From assembly GCA_033239005.1 (NCBI GenBank), contig BSQZ01000073.1, positions 1,670,001 through 1,734,000 on the forward strand: DNA of 64,000 nucleotides, given 5' to 3'. The translations under genes and the position numbers were made by a program. Shown in pieces: positions 44,601-54,143 of the stretch. Source of the DNA: Lamellibrachia satsuma (lineage: Eukaryota > Annelida > Polychaeta > Sabellida > Siboglinidae). The notes beneath the pieces are model-generated. The model ran no database searches, was not told the origin of the DNA, and worked only from the letters and a program-made list of their open reading frames with translations. Numbering within the stretch: the stretch's first letter is position 1; each line of letters begins with the position of its first letter.

Positions 44601-47600
44601 TCAGTGATTATGTATGCAGTGTCATGCATTATTGATGCAGACACAAAAAAAACAGTCCAAAGTACATGTCACTATCCTGTGAAATATTGTTCTGTCATAT
44701 ACTATGACATGCACTAATATTTTTGGCTTTATTTATATGATTCCATAAAAGAGACTGAAATTTAACATTTGTTGTATATAAATATGAATGCACCACAAAT
44801 ATATGTACATCAGTACTGTAAACATTGATAAAATTATATACTGTATTAATCAAAGTTATAGTAGCTTAATATTACAGAAGCTTTTATAACTGGTCACATT
44901 TGTCAACCAATTACATGTATTCTCTATTATTGCCGTTTCTGCCTGGCAGAAACCATTTCTGCCTAGCTGTAATACTTTTCTCCCCTATTTCTGCCATAGG
45001 CACAACATAAATACCTTTCTCCCCTGTTTCTGCCGTTGGCACAACATAAATACTTTTCTCCCCTGTTTCTTCCGTTGGTACAACATAAATACCTTTCTCC
45101 CCTGTTTCTACCGTTGGCACAACATAAATACGTTTCTCCCCTGTTTCTGCCGTTGGCTCAACATAAATACTTTTCTCCCCTGTTTCTGCCGTTGGTACAA
45201 CATAAATACCTTTCTCCCCTGTTTCTGCCATTGGCACAACATAAATACCTTTCTCCCCTGTTTCTGCCATTGGCTCAACATAAATACCTTTCTCCCCTGT
45301 TTCTGCCATTGGCTCAACATAAATACCTTTCTCCTCTGTTTCTGCCATTGGCACAACATAAATACCTTTCTCCCCTGTTTCTGCCATTGGCTCAACATAA
45401 ATACCTTTCTCCCCTGTTTCTGCCATTGGCACAACATAAATACCTTTCTCCCCTGTTTCTGCCATTAGCTCAACATAAATACCTTTCTCCCCTGTTTCTG
45501 CCATTGGCACAACATAAATACCTTTCTCCCCTGTTTCTCCCATTGGCTCAACATAAATACCTTTCTCCCCTGTTTCTGCCATTGGCACAACATAAATACC
45601 TTTCTCCCCTGTTTCTGCCGTTGGCACAACATAAATACCTTTCTCCCCTGTTTCTGCCGTTGGCAAAACATAAATACCTTTCTCCCCTGTTTCTCCCATT
45701 GGCTCAACATAAATACCTTTCTCCCCTGTTTCTGCCATAGGCACAACATAAATACCTTTCTCCCCTGTTTCTGTCGTTGGCACAACATAAATACCTTTCT
45801 CCCCTGTTACTGCCATCAGTAGGGCAGCAATACATTGTAAGTAATAAATACAAATTGCTGCCAAGTAATACTATTTGTTGAATAGAAATCATTGCCTCTT
45901 TCTTAGACGTCAATAAAGAAACTTTCATTCAGCAGGTATGTTCGTGCAATAAACGTGTCGCTAACCGTGACATGTTTTCATTAGCTTTGTCATGTGTCCT
46001 TGTAGCTGTGGCGTCTGCCTGGCAGCGACAGCTGTGACGTCCTCCTGCACACGGAGCAGATCGGGGACCGCGTGTGGTCAGTGGCCATGAGTCCAGTTGG
46101 AAGGTCAGTTGACACAAGTGTGTATTCTATGTTTCCTGGTGGCCATAAATCAACAAACATCAGTAGATACAAGAGAAGACTAGTATTAAAGACTAGTATT
46201 AAAGACTAGTATTAAAGACTAGTGTTAAAGACTAGTATTAAAGACTAATATTAAAGACTAGTATTAAAGACTAGTGTTAAAGACTAGTATTAAAGACTAG
46301 TATTAAAGACTAGTGTTAAAGACTAGTGTTAAAGACTAGTGTTAAAGACTAGTATTAAAGACTAGTATTAAAGACTAGTGTTAAAGACTAGTGTTAAAGA
46401 CTAGTGTTAAAGACTAGTGTTAAAGACTAGTGTTAAAGACTAGTGTTAAAGACTAGTATTAAAGACTAGTATTAAAGACTAGTATTAAAGGGACCGGCAA
46501 GAATTTAGGGTGGAAATGCAATTTTGAATAAATATTTCTTGAATTTTATTTGCGCAAGGTTGCTAGATTTACAGAGAATTTTACTGTGATGTGGAGTTTA
46601 CCCCAGATTTTGAGTACAGCCACACAGAAACATTTGTCCAGGTTGAGCTTTGTTTTAGGGAAAAAATATGTTGTCAGATTGATGATCTACGTGTTGTGTA
46701 AATGCTAGAAGTGTGAATATGTTTAAAAACAACGGGTTACACATAGGTGAAACATTTTTGGACTCTTAATAAACCAATGGCTTCTTTGTCCACTTGGGTG
46801 GCACATCTGAAAAAGGCATAACCCAAAATGGCAAATACTAAAAAGGCATAACCAAAATGGCAAATACTAAAATGGCACATACAAAAATGGCACATACTAT
46901 AATTGCACTACAGCAGTAAGGACAAAAATGGCACATTTGAATATAAGGACTTAGAGCAGTTCCTCCGTAGTGCTATAAGGACTTAGAGCAGTTCCTCCAT
47001 AGTGCTATAAGGACTTAGAGCAGTTCCTCCGTAGTGCTATAAGGACTTAGAGCAGTTTCTCTGTAGTGCTATAAGGACTTAGAGCAGTTCCTCCGTAGTG
47101 CTATAAGGACTTAGAGCAGTTCCTCCGTAGTGCTATAAGGACTTAGAGCAGTTCCTCCGTAGTGCTATAAGGACTTAGAGCAGTTCCTCCGTAGTGCTAT
47201 AAGGACTTAGAGCAGTTCCTCCGTAGTGCTATAAGGACTTAGAGCAGTTCCTCCGTAGTGCTGGACACAACATGCGAGTAAACAGAGGGCTCAAATAAGA
47301 TCTCATCATGAACAATTACATTTTTCATTATTTTGATGTGATGAAACAGAACAATTCTGTGGACACACATGTAACCAGAGATGTTTCATGTCATTAAACT
47401 ACTACTGTGATACTGAAATGTGTAATTTTCATCAACATTTATGTTTATTTCTTTGTGGCTTTATGGTGGAGCACCCCATCTCTCTCTCATCAGCCCTCTC
47501 AGTTCTGTTCATAAACCATATTGACACACGTCTTTATGGTGAGGCGCCCCAACCCTCTCTCATCAGTCATGTCAGTTCTGTTCATAAACCATATTGACAC

Positions 47601-49870
47601 ACGTCTTTATGGTGGAGTGCCCCAACCCTCTCATCAGTCCTGTCAGTTGTGTTCATAAAACATATTGACACACGTCTTTATGGTGGAGCGCCCCAACCCT
47701 CTCTCATCAGTCATGTCAGTTCTGTTCATAAACCATATTGACACACGTCTTTATGGTGGAGCGCCCCAACCCTCTCTCATCAGTCCTGTCAGTTCTGTTC
47801 ATAAACCATATTGACACACGTCTTTATGGTGGAGCGCCCCAACCCTCTCTCATCAGTCCTTTTAGTTGTGCTCATAAAACATATTGACACACGTCTTTAT
47901 GGTGGAGCGCCCCAACCCTCTCTCATCAGTCATGTCAGTTCTGTTCATAAACCATATTAACACGTCTTTATGGTGGAGCGCCCCAACCCTTTCTCATCAG
48001 TCATGTCAGTTCTGTTCATAAACCATATTGACACGTCTTTATGGTGGAGTGCCCCAACCCTCTCTCATCAGTCCTCTCAGTTCTGTTCATAAACCATATT
48101 CACACGTCTATGGTGGAGCACCCCAACCCTCTCTCATCAGTCCTCTCAGTTCTGTTCATAAACCATATTGACACACGTCTTTATGGTGGAGCGCCCCAAC
48201 CCTCTCTCATCAGTCATGTCAGTTCTGTTCATAAGCCATATTGACACACGTCTTTATGGTGGAGCGCCCCAACCCTCTCTCATCAGTCCTGTCAGTTCTG
48301 TTCATAAACCATATTCACACGTCTATGGTGGAGCGCCCCAACCCTCTCTCATCAGTCCTCTCAGTTCTGTTCATAAACCATATTGACACGTCTTTATGGT
48401 GGAGCGCCCCAACCCTCTCTCATCAGTCATGTCAGTTCTGTTCATAAACCATATTGACACATGTCTTTATGGTGGAGTGCCCCAACCCTCTCTCATCAGT
48501 CATGTCAGTTCTGTTCATAAGCCATATTGACACACGTCTTTATGGTGGAGCGCCCCAACCCTCTCTCATCAGTCCTGTCAGTTCTGTTCATAAACCATAT
48601 TCACACGTCTATGGTGGAGCGCCCCAACCCTCTCTCATCAGTCCTCTCAGTTCTGTTCATAAAACATATTGACACACGTCTTTATGGTGGAGCGCCCCAA
48701 CCCTCTCTCATCAGTCATGTCAGTTCTGTTCATAAACCATATTGACACACGTCTTTATGGTGGAGCGCCCCAACCCTTTCTCATCAGTCATGTCAGTTCT
48801 GTTCATAAACCATATTGACACACGTCTTTATGGTGGAGCGCCCCAACCCTTTCTCATCAGTCATGTCAGTTCTGTTCATAAACCATATTGAAACACGTCT
48901 TTATGGTGGAGCGCCCCAACCCTCTCTCATCAATCCTGTCAGTTCTGTTCATAAACCATATTAACACGTCTTTATGGTGGAGCGCCCCAACCCTCTCTCA
49001 TCAGTCCTCTCAGTTCTGTTCATAAACCATATTGACACGTCTTTATGGTGGAGCGCCCCAACCCTCTCTCATCAGTCCTCTCAGTTCTGTTCATAAACCA
49101 TATTGACACGTCTTTATGGTGGAGCGCCCCAACCCTTTCTCATCAGTCCTGTCAGTTCTGTTCATAAACCATATTGAAACACGTCTTTATGGTGGAGCGC
49201 CCCAACCCTTTCTCATCAGTCCTGTCAGTTCTGTTCATAAACCATATTGAAACACGTCTTTATGGTGGAGCGCCCCAACCCTTTCTCATCAGTCATGTCA
49301 GTTCTGTTCATAAAACATATTGACACACGTCTTTATGGTGGAGCGCCCCAACCCTTTCTCATCAGTCATGTCAGTTCTGTTCATAAAACATATTGAAACA
49401 CGTCTTGTAATCAGTAGATGATTTGTTCCACCCTTTTATTTTCGTCATCAGGTCGTACGTTGTTGGCACGGCAGGTCTTCATGACGCGTCACCACTCAGA
49501 CTCTGGGACATAGAGACGTAAGTGTCACTCTAAACATAACAAATATTGCTTGTATCGTTCATATTATGCTTGAATAAGAGAGAACCCGGAAATTACATCA
49601 GTGGAGGACAGTATGTAGTTACCTACACTTGTTCGCAACACTGCTTGTTTTCTACGATTGTTACATTAATCTCTGTGAAACGTCTGCATAAGTTCCTTCG
49701 TATGATACAAATGCTTCATGAAATCTTGTCTCCTGAGAAACTACCATAGATCAGAAGAACCAGCTGTGAGAATGCTATCAGTTATCACATTTAGTTGTAT
49801 ATGCAGAACCGAAACCACTGGAAGAAAATCATCACGTCACCACATTGTCATTAAGTGAACGACGTAAGTA

Positions 49871-49961
<91 letters not shown>

Positions 49962-52900
49962 CTCTGTGTGTATAGTTGAGGATTGTAATACTGTGAAGGT
50001 ATTTTATTTGGCTAAAAGTTGCTTTTTAAAAATTATTGGAACTTGCAGCAACCATGTCATATAAACTTTAATAAGGCACTTCTACTCTGCTGTTGCCAGG
50101 GCAACGTTGACCGGTGCGATGGGTCAACACTACAGGTACGGTGCTGGGGTATTGGACGTCCAGTTTGAGTCGCCTGACATTGTCCTGTCCTGCGGCTACG
50201 ACACCTGTGTGAGGCTGTGGGATCTACGGCAGTCTCTCCACAAATGGTCAGTACTAGCCGGTCACTTCACTGCTTGCCTTGGTCAGTACTAGACGGTCAC
50301 TTCACTGCTTGCCTTGGTCAGTACTAGACGGTCACTTCACTGCTTGCCTTCATTTCTTTTCCTTGCCAGTTTTCCCACCAGTATTGTCTTCCAGTCCATT
50401 GTGCCTCTTAATGTGAACAAAATAACTGGTATATAGTTCTAATTCACGAGATGGCTAAAGTACAGTGTCAAATCCGTTTGTTTCAGTGTACAGATGTGGG
50501 AGGAGCCGTTTGACTCTTCGCTGTACAGTGTCAAATCCGTTTGTTTCAGTGTACAGTTGTGGGAGGAGCCGTTTGACTCTACGCTGTACAGTGTCAAATC
50601 CGTTTGTTTCAGTGTACAGTTGTGGGAGGAGCCGTTTGACTCTACGCTGTACAGTGTCAAATCCGTTTGTTTCAGTGTACAGTTGTGGGAGGAGCCGTTT
50701 GACTCTACGCTGTGCAGTGTCAAATCCGTTTGTTTCAGTGTACAGTTGTGGGAGGAGCCGTTTGACTCTACGCTGTGCAGTGTCAAATCCGTTTGTTTCA
50801 GTGTACAGATGTGGGAGGAGCCATTTGACTCTACGCTGTACAGTGTCAAATCCGTTTGTTTCAGTGTACAGTTGTGGGAGGAGCCGTTTGACTCTACGCT
50901 GTGCAGTGTCAAATCCGTTTGTTTCAGTGTACAGTTGTGGGAGGAGCCGTTTGACTCTACGCTGTGCAGTGTCAAATCCGTTTGTTTCAGTGTACAGTTG
51001 TGGGAGGAGCCGTTTGACTCTACGCTGTGCAGTGTCAAATCCGGTTGTTTCAGTGTACAGTTGTGGGAGGAGCCGTTTGACTCTACGCTGTGCAGTGTCA
51101 AATCCGTTTGTTTCAGTGTACAGTTGTGGGAGGAGCCGTTTGACTCTACGCTGTGCAGTGTCAAATCCGTTTGTTTCAGTGTACAGTTGTGGGAGGAGCC
51201 GTTTGACTCTACGCTGTGCAGTGTCAAATCCGTTTGTTTCAGTGTACAGTTGTGGGAGGAGCCGTTTGACTCTACGCTGTGCAGTGTCAAATCCGTTTGT
51301 TTCAGTGTACAGATGTGGGAGGAGCCGTTTGACTCTACGCTGTGCAGTGTCAAATCCGTTTGTTTCAGTGTACAGATGTGGGAGGAGCCGTTTGACTCTA
51401 CGCTGTGCAGTGTCAAATCCGTTTGTTTCAGTGTACAGTTGTGGGAGGAGCCGTTTGACTCTACGCTGTGCAGTGTCAAATCCGTTTGTTTCAGTGTACA
51501 GTTGTGGGAGGAGCCGTTTGACTCTACGCTGTGCAGTGTCAAATCCGTTTGTTTCAGTGTACAGTTGTGGGAGGAGCCGTTTGACTCTACGCTGTGCAGT
51601 GTCAAATCCGTTTGTTTCAGTGTACAGTTGTGGGAGGAGCCGTTTGACTCTACGCTGTGCAGTGTCAAATCCGTTTGTTTCAGTGTACAGATGTGGGAGG
51701 AGCCGTTTGACTCTACGCTGTGCAGTGTCAAATCCGTTTGTTTCAGTGTACAGTTGTGGGAGGAGCCGTTTGACGCTACGATGTGCAGTGTCAAATCCGT
51801 TTGTTTCAGTGTACAGTTGTGGGAGGAGCCGTTTGACTCTACGCTGTGCAGTGTCAAATCCGTTTGTTTCAGTGTACAGTTGTGGGAGGAGCCGTTTGAC
51901 TATACGCTGTGCAGTGTCAAATCCGTTTGTTTCAGTGTGCAGTTGTGGGAGGAGCCGTTTGACTCTACGCTGTGCAGTGTCAAATCCGTTTGTTTCAGTG
52001 TACAGTTGTGGGAGGAGCCGTTTGACTCTATGCTGTACCATGTCAAGTCTGTTTGTTTCAGTGTACAGTTGTGGGAGGAGCCGTTTGACTCTACGCTATA
52101 CTGTGTTAAATCTGATGGTCTTCAGACCATCATAGCAGGCACAGCAAGACATGGCATGGTTCGTGTGTGGGACAAACGCATGAGTGAGGCAGTGCAGGTA
52201 AAACTGATGTAGTGCACACTAGTGTGTTGACCAGGCCTGTGTGTCATGTCACCTGTCTAGTCAACACAATAGTGCACACTAATGTGTTGACTAGGCCCGT
52301 GTGTCACATAACCAGTCTATCACCCTTATTGTTCTGTGTAGTGCACACTAGTGTTTTGACCAGGGCCATGTGTCATGTCACTAGTCTATCACCCTTATTG
52401 TTCTGTGTAGCGCACATTAGTGTGTTGACCAGGCCCATGTTGCATGCCACCAGTCTATCACCCTTATTGTTCTGTGTAGTGCGCACTAGTGTGTTGACCA
52501 GGCCCGTGTCATGTCATCAATCTATCACCCTTATTGTTCTGTGTACTGCGCACTAGTGTGTTAACCAGGCCCATGTGTCATGTTACCAGTCTATCACCCT
52601 TATTGTTCTGTGTAGTGTGCACTAGTGTGTTGACCAGGCCCATGTGTCATGTTACCAGTCTGTCACCCTTATTGTTCTGTGTAGTGTGCACTAGTGTGTT
52701 AACCAGGCCCATGTGTCATGTTACCAGTCTATCACCCTTATTGTTCTGTGTAGTTTGCACTAGTGTGTTGACCAGGCCCATGTGTCATGTTACCAGTCTA
52801 TCACCCTTATTGTTCTGTGTAGTGCGCACTAGTGTGTTGACCAGGCCCATGTGTCATGTCACCAGTCTATCACCCTTATTGTTCTGTGTAGTGCGCACTA

Positions 52901-54143
52901 GTGTGTTGACCAGGCCCATGTGTCATGTTACCAATCTAATACCCTTATTGTTCTGTGTAGTGCGCACTAGTGTTTTGACCAGGCCCATGTGTCATGTTAC
53001 CAGTCTATCACCCTTATTGTTCTGTGTAGTGCGCACTAGTGTGTTGACCAGGCCCATGTGTCATGTCACCAGTCTATCACCCTTATTGTTCAGTGTAGTG
53101 CACACTAGTGTGTTGACCAGGCCCATGTGTCATGTAACCAGTCTATCACCCTTATTGTTCTGTGTAGTGCGCACTAGTGTGTTGACCAGGCCCATGTGTC
53201 ATGTAACCAGTCTATCACCCTTATTGTTCTGTGTAGTGCGCACTAGTGTGTTGACCAGGCCTGTGTGTCATGTAACCAGTCTATCACCCTTATTGTTCTG
53301 TTATATCTTCATTGAAAAACTAATGTACGGTCTGGATTATTATAAAATAGAACTTAGCAGATATGGACCACAATCAAGACTGAATGGCAGCTGTTCTAAA
53401 CTATGCATGTGATGTTACTGATATCTTAGTTTTAAAAGTACAAATTCTGATCAGTCTTTATTGTATGATCATGTTATACAATATAAACTATAAATGTAAT
53501 TTAAGGGTATTAATGATCTGCCCATCACATGACCCCGTGATTCAAACTTTGTTGACAGGACACGTATTAGAAATAATCACCAGCTGTGAGTGAATGTACG
53601 GAACGGCTGATATTTATAGTTAATGGTCAGATTATATACAAAAATGATTCTTTAAAACATATTTCATTTGGGTGGTTATGTTAGAATATATATAGTTTAT
53701 GCTGTATAATATGATTAGAATAGATATAGTTTATGCTGTATAATATGATAAGAATATATATAGTTTATGCTGTATAATATGATTAGAATATAGTTTATGC
53801 TGTATAATGATTTAAATATATATTGTTTATGCTGTATAAAATGATTTAAATATATATAGTTTATGCTGTATAATATGATTAGAATAGAGTTTTTGTTGTA
53901 TAATATATATATATATATATATATAGTTTATGCTGTATAATGATTAGAATATAGTGCTGTATAATATGTCCATTCTCTGTAAGTACAACATTCTGACAGG
54001 GCCATTCGTTGTTTCAGATGTATTACCTGGGTCGGTGGAGTAGTCCCGTCTACTCTCTCGCATATGACACCTCCCATCTCTACGTCGCCCTCGACAAGGG
54101 CGTCGAACGACTAGACTTCGGCATTTCTCCCTCGGTGTATTGA
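32364..54143 (+). CDS. FBXW4: FBXW4-like F-box/WD40 protein, complete (nine coding exons)
   Basis: Predicted SCF ubiquitin-ligase substrate receptor: the F-box would bind SKP1 and the WD40 propeller the substrate. Coding exons: 32364-32656, 38738-38836, 39592-39777, 41820-41961, 46006-46103, 49452-49517, 50100-50246, 52062-52197, 54018-54143. All introns are GT–AG, phases agree, and the total is 1293 nt (430 aa plus stop), close to the human protein as I recall it (412 aa). Recognition points: F-box LLSRLPDDVLYQIMSFCNLQ (exon 1), QLPWIQLDKDNL (exon 3), VIVSGSRDSTIK (exon 4), DRVWSVAMSPVG (exon 5), GVLDVQFESP and LSCGYDTCVRLWDLR (exon 7), LWEEPFDSTLYCVKSDG (exon 8), SSPVYSLAYDTSHLYVAL (exon 9). 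The start ATG is the first in the frame with the F-box about 40 residues downstream. Introns are packed with minisatellites and transposons; exon 8 is preceded by 26 copies of its own acceptor region. Confidence 0.93.
32657..33200. other. Start of FBXW4-like intron 1, nothing recognised
   Basis: Unique AT-rich sequence between exon 1 and the antisense CR1-like copy. Confidence 0.4.
33205..35868 (-). mobile_element. CR1-like retrotransposon, 5'-truncated ORF2 copy, antisense in FBXW4 intron 1
   Basis: On the minus strand it runs from the start of the endonuclease (IIGIAEPWANTDITDAELGL, near 35790) through RT blocks (NYRPVSLTSVVCKLL, LSGVPQGSVLGP, LKFADDTKVF) to a C-terminus ending in IRAGYT and the shared 3' tail at about 33205-33290. 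It has multiple frame breaks and at least one internal deletion between the NYRP and GVPQG blocks (near 34280-34360). It diverges clearly from the 20.2-25.25 kb copy, so it is an independent, older or different-subfamily insertion. Confidence 0.9.
35869..36714. other. Intron 1 spacer
   Basis: Short gccgaa/gaac-type degenerate strings around 36000-36600 but no clear array, gene or element. Confidence 0.4.
36715..38000 (+). mobile_element. tRNA-derived SINE-like unit interrupted by a hAT MITE
   Basis: 36719-36785 resembles a tRNA: an A-box-like tggctgtggtagaacg, an anticodon-arm-like region, and a B-box-like ggttggaaccc about 45 bp later. The sequence following (…gccgtttctaaacttgggcag…) continues after the MITE at 37913 with cattggttctttctaactgg. 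The right limit is uncertain. No second copy in the window confirms the family. Confidence 0.5.
36856..37904. mobile_element. hAT-type non-autonomous element (MITE-like), perfect 8-bp TSD
   Basis: Ends CAGGGCTGGGTCCAATT (36856) and AATTGGACCCAGCCCTG (ending 37904), a perfect 17-bp inverted repeat. The 8-bp CTAAACAC flanks both sides (36848-36855 and 37905-37912). Subterminal regions are rich in caattacaattaca. No intact transposase. The perfect duplication indicates an insertion that has not been rearranged. Confidence 0.93.
38157..38692. repeat. 89-bp minisatellite, six copies
   Basis: The unit contains agagtatacctttagtctaa and cattgccgtaactgtaccca. It ends about 45 bp before FBXW4-like exon 2. 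Confidence 0.95.
38738..38836 (+). CDS. FBXW4: FBXW4-like exon 2 (divergent)
   Basis: Acceptor tttgattgcag ends at 38737; donor gtaaat at 38837. Encodes SKGMTLRDQCHTALNWSSGT and on to LVRYNV. The NW…G…..L.RY spacing matches the human linker between F-box and propeller. Phase 2 at both ends joins correctly (GG|C, AA|A). It is the least conserved exon, so it rests on splice sites, phase and spacing. Confidence 0.72.
39095..39170 (+). repeat. Possible L2-type LINE/SINE 3' tail
   Basis: The pattern gtaaagcacctcgag followed by ggtgctgtataagtg resembles the conserved stem of L2/MIR-like 3' ends. A similar gcgctgtataagtttatt lies at 39424-39441 after a 52-bp direct duplication (39320-39423). Confidence 0.4.
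39592..39777 (+). CDS. FBXW4: FBXW4-like exon 3
   Basis: Acceptor gtgttttttag ends at 39591; donor gtgagt at 39778. It encodes QLPWIQLDKDNLWVS, then a variable loop, then LQGHRVDVRRFVSKSGLVVS, the first WD-type blade (GH…V…F…….VSG). Confidence 0.9.
39865..41108. repeat. 30-bp minisatellite, ~41 copies
   Basis: The unit contains ctcgtttgtgtatcggctgt and gacatgctac/gacaggctag variants, beginning about 88 bp after the exon 3 donor. Variants are grouped: lacctc-type (acctcgtttg) at both ends and agctca-type in the middle (about 40540-40900), indicating block-wise expansion. Cysteine-rich open frames here are by-products of the 30-bp period. Confidence 0.96.
41113..41345 (+). repeat. Dispersed repeat, unnamed family (copy 3, longest)
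   Basis: Contains aaatcattggaaaaactatt (compare aaatcattggacaaactgtt at 63071) and agtcaattctttcaatgatt (compare 1398 and 16862). 41346-41819 is otherwise unremarkable intron. Confidence 0.45.
41820..41961 (+). CDS. FBXW4: FBXW4-like exon 4
   Basis: Acceptor attgctgcag, donor gtaagt. Encodes DGSISCFLADSGRCIG then HAVDFHTDSVIVSGSRDSTI, the second WD repeat; SGSRD is shared with the human protein. Confidence 0.92.
42175..43405. repeat. 46-bp minisatellite with a ~502-bp higher-order repeat
   Basis: The unit contains gggtaaactcttggtgatac and acttctcccgacacaatca. Ordered variant monomers at 42251-42752 recur in the same order at 42753-43254, so an 11-monomer block was duplicated as a whole. The array lies in intron 4 about 210 bp past exon 4. 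Confidence 0.95.
43406..44030. other. Intron 4 spacer, nothing recognised
   Basis: Unique sequence between two arrays; no element or exon evidence. Confidence 0.4.
44035..44325. repeat. 40-bp minisatellite, seven copies
   Basis: The unit contains cctctcagtccacagaggca; variants acttt/actta recur in a pattern suggesting duplication of multi-unit blocks. Confidence 0.95.
44330..44930. other. Intron 4 spacer, nothing recognised
   Basis: AT-rich unique sequence. Confidence 0.4.
44935..45825. repeat. 39-bp minisatellite, ~22 copies
   Basis: The unit contains aaatacctttctcccctgtt and gccattggcacaac. On the minus strand a 317-codon frame (45864-44911) runs through it: a hydrophobic start (MAAICIYYLQCIAALLMAV), then repeats of ETGEKGIYVVPMA, then a short unique end. 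Differences between units are mostly amino-acid changing, so I see no sign of protein-level selection and do not call a gene. Confidence 0.95.
46006..46103 (+). CDS. FBXW4: FBXW4-like exon 5
   Basis: Acceptor gtccttgtag, donor gtcagt. Encodes LWRLPGSDSCDVLLHTEQIG then DRVWSVAMSPVG, completing one WD blade (…TIK|LW) and starting the next. Confidence 0.92.
46175..46490. repeat. 13-bp minisatellite, ~24 copies
   Basis: gactagtattaaa with gt/at variants, starting about 70 bp after the exon 5 donor. Confidence 0.96.
46691..46797 (+). mobile_element. CR1-like 3'-end fragment
   Basis: Contains gtgtgaatatgtttaaaaac (the FKNK codons of ORF2), cggg-ttacacatagg and aaaccaatggcttctttgtc from the shared tail. 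Followed to 46930 by short degenerate aaatggcacatact repeats. Confidence 0.85.
46935..47260. repeat. 32-bp minisatellite, ten copies
   Basis: The unit contains aaggacttagagcagttcct and ccgtagtgct; very homogeneous. Confidence 0.96.
47455..49408. repeat. ~72-bp minisatellite, ~27 copies
   Basis: The unit contains tttatggtggagcgccccaa and cagttctgttcataaaccat, with length variants of about 67-73 bp. It ends 43 bp before FBXW4-like exon 6. Confidence 0.95.
49452..49517 (+). CDS. FBXW4: FBXW4-like exon 6
   Basis: Acceptor ttcgtcatcag, donor gtaagt. Encodes SYVVGTAGLHDASPLRLWDI, a WD-dipeptide repeat end aligned with FVTGTACCGHFSPLRIWDL of the human protein. Confidence 0.92.
49518..50099. other. 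FBXW4-like intron 6 with (TA)n tract
   Basis: Unique sequence apart from a ta microsatellite at about 49871-49958. Confidence 0.6.
50100..50246 (+). CDS. FBXW4: FBXW4-like exon 7
   Basis: Acceptor ctgttgccag. Encodes YGAGVLDVQFESPDIVLSCG and YDTCVRLWDLRQSLHK; donor gtcagt at 50247 in phase 2 (TG|T joins to exon 8 as Cys). The donor region is tandemly triplicated. Confidence 0.93.
50245..50349 (+). repeat. 35-bp triplication spanning the exon 7 donor
   Basis: tggtcagtactag starts at 50245, 50280 and 50315, followed each time by cggtcacttcactgcttgcc. Each copy has a gtcagt donor. Using the second or third would add 35 or 70 nt and run into a TAG. Confidence 0.95.
50463..52110 (+). repeat. 63-bp minisatellite made of the exon 8 acceptor and exon edge, 26 copies
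   Basis: The tttcag acceptor ends at 50486 and recurs every 63 bp to 52061 (25 intervals, 1575 bp, no indel). Each unit has 12 bp of intron end (cgtttgtttcag) and about 51 bp of exon 8 start (tgtacagttgtgggaggagc…). The exon frame is open across the whole array (21 residues per unit, WEEPFDSTL core). Only the last unit continues into the real WD exon. Confidence 0.97.
52062..52197 (+). CDS. FBXW4: FBXW4-like exon 8 (last-acceptor version)
   Basis: Encodes VQLWEEPFDSTLYCVKSDGL then IAGTARHGMVRVWDKRMSE; donor gtaaaa at 52198, phase 0. The human version reads WEEPHDSTLYCLQTDG, so the last acceptor gives the conserved protein. Earlier acceptors would add 21 residues each, in frame. Confidence 0.92.
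52211..53300. repeat. 69-bp minisatellite, ~16 copies
   Basis: The unit contains gcgcactagtgtgttgacca and tctatcacccttattgttc. It starts only about 13 bp after the exon 8 donor. Confidence 0.95.
53675..53960. repeat. ~35-bp AT-rich tandem repeat
   Basis: Irregular copies of tatagtttatgctgtataat with an internal ta run, ending about 57 bp before exon 9. 53301-53674 is unique intron. Confidence 0.88.
54018..54143 (+). CDS. FBXW4: FBXW4-like exon 9 (terminal)
   Basis: Acceptor cgttgtttcag. Encodes WSSPVYSLAYDTSHLYVALD and ends FGISPSVY with TGA; matches the human SSPVYCL…HLYAAL…LDF end. It closes the propeller. Confidence 0.92.
   Translation: MYYLGRWSSPVYSLAYDTSHLYVALDKGVERLDFGISPSVY

Noticed and set aside
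52112..52131. 8-bp inverted repeat in FBXW4 exon 8 as a regulatory hairpin
   Set aside because: It lies within conserved coding sequence and is short enough to be chance.
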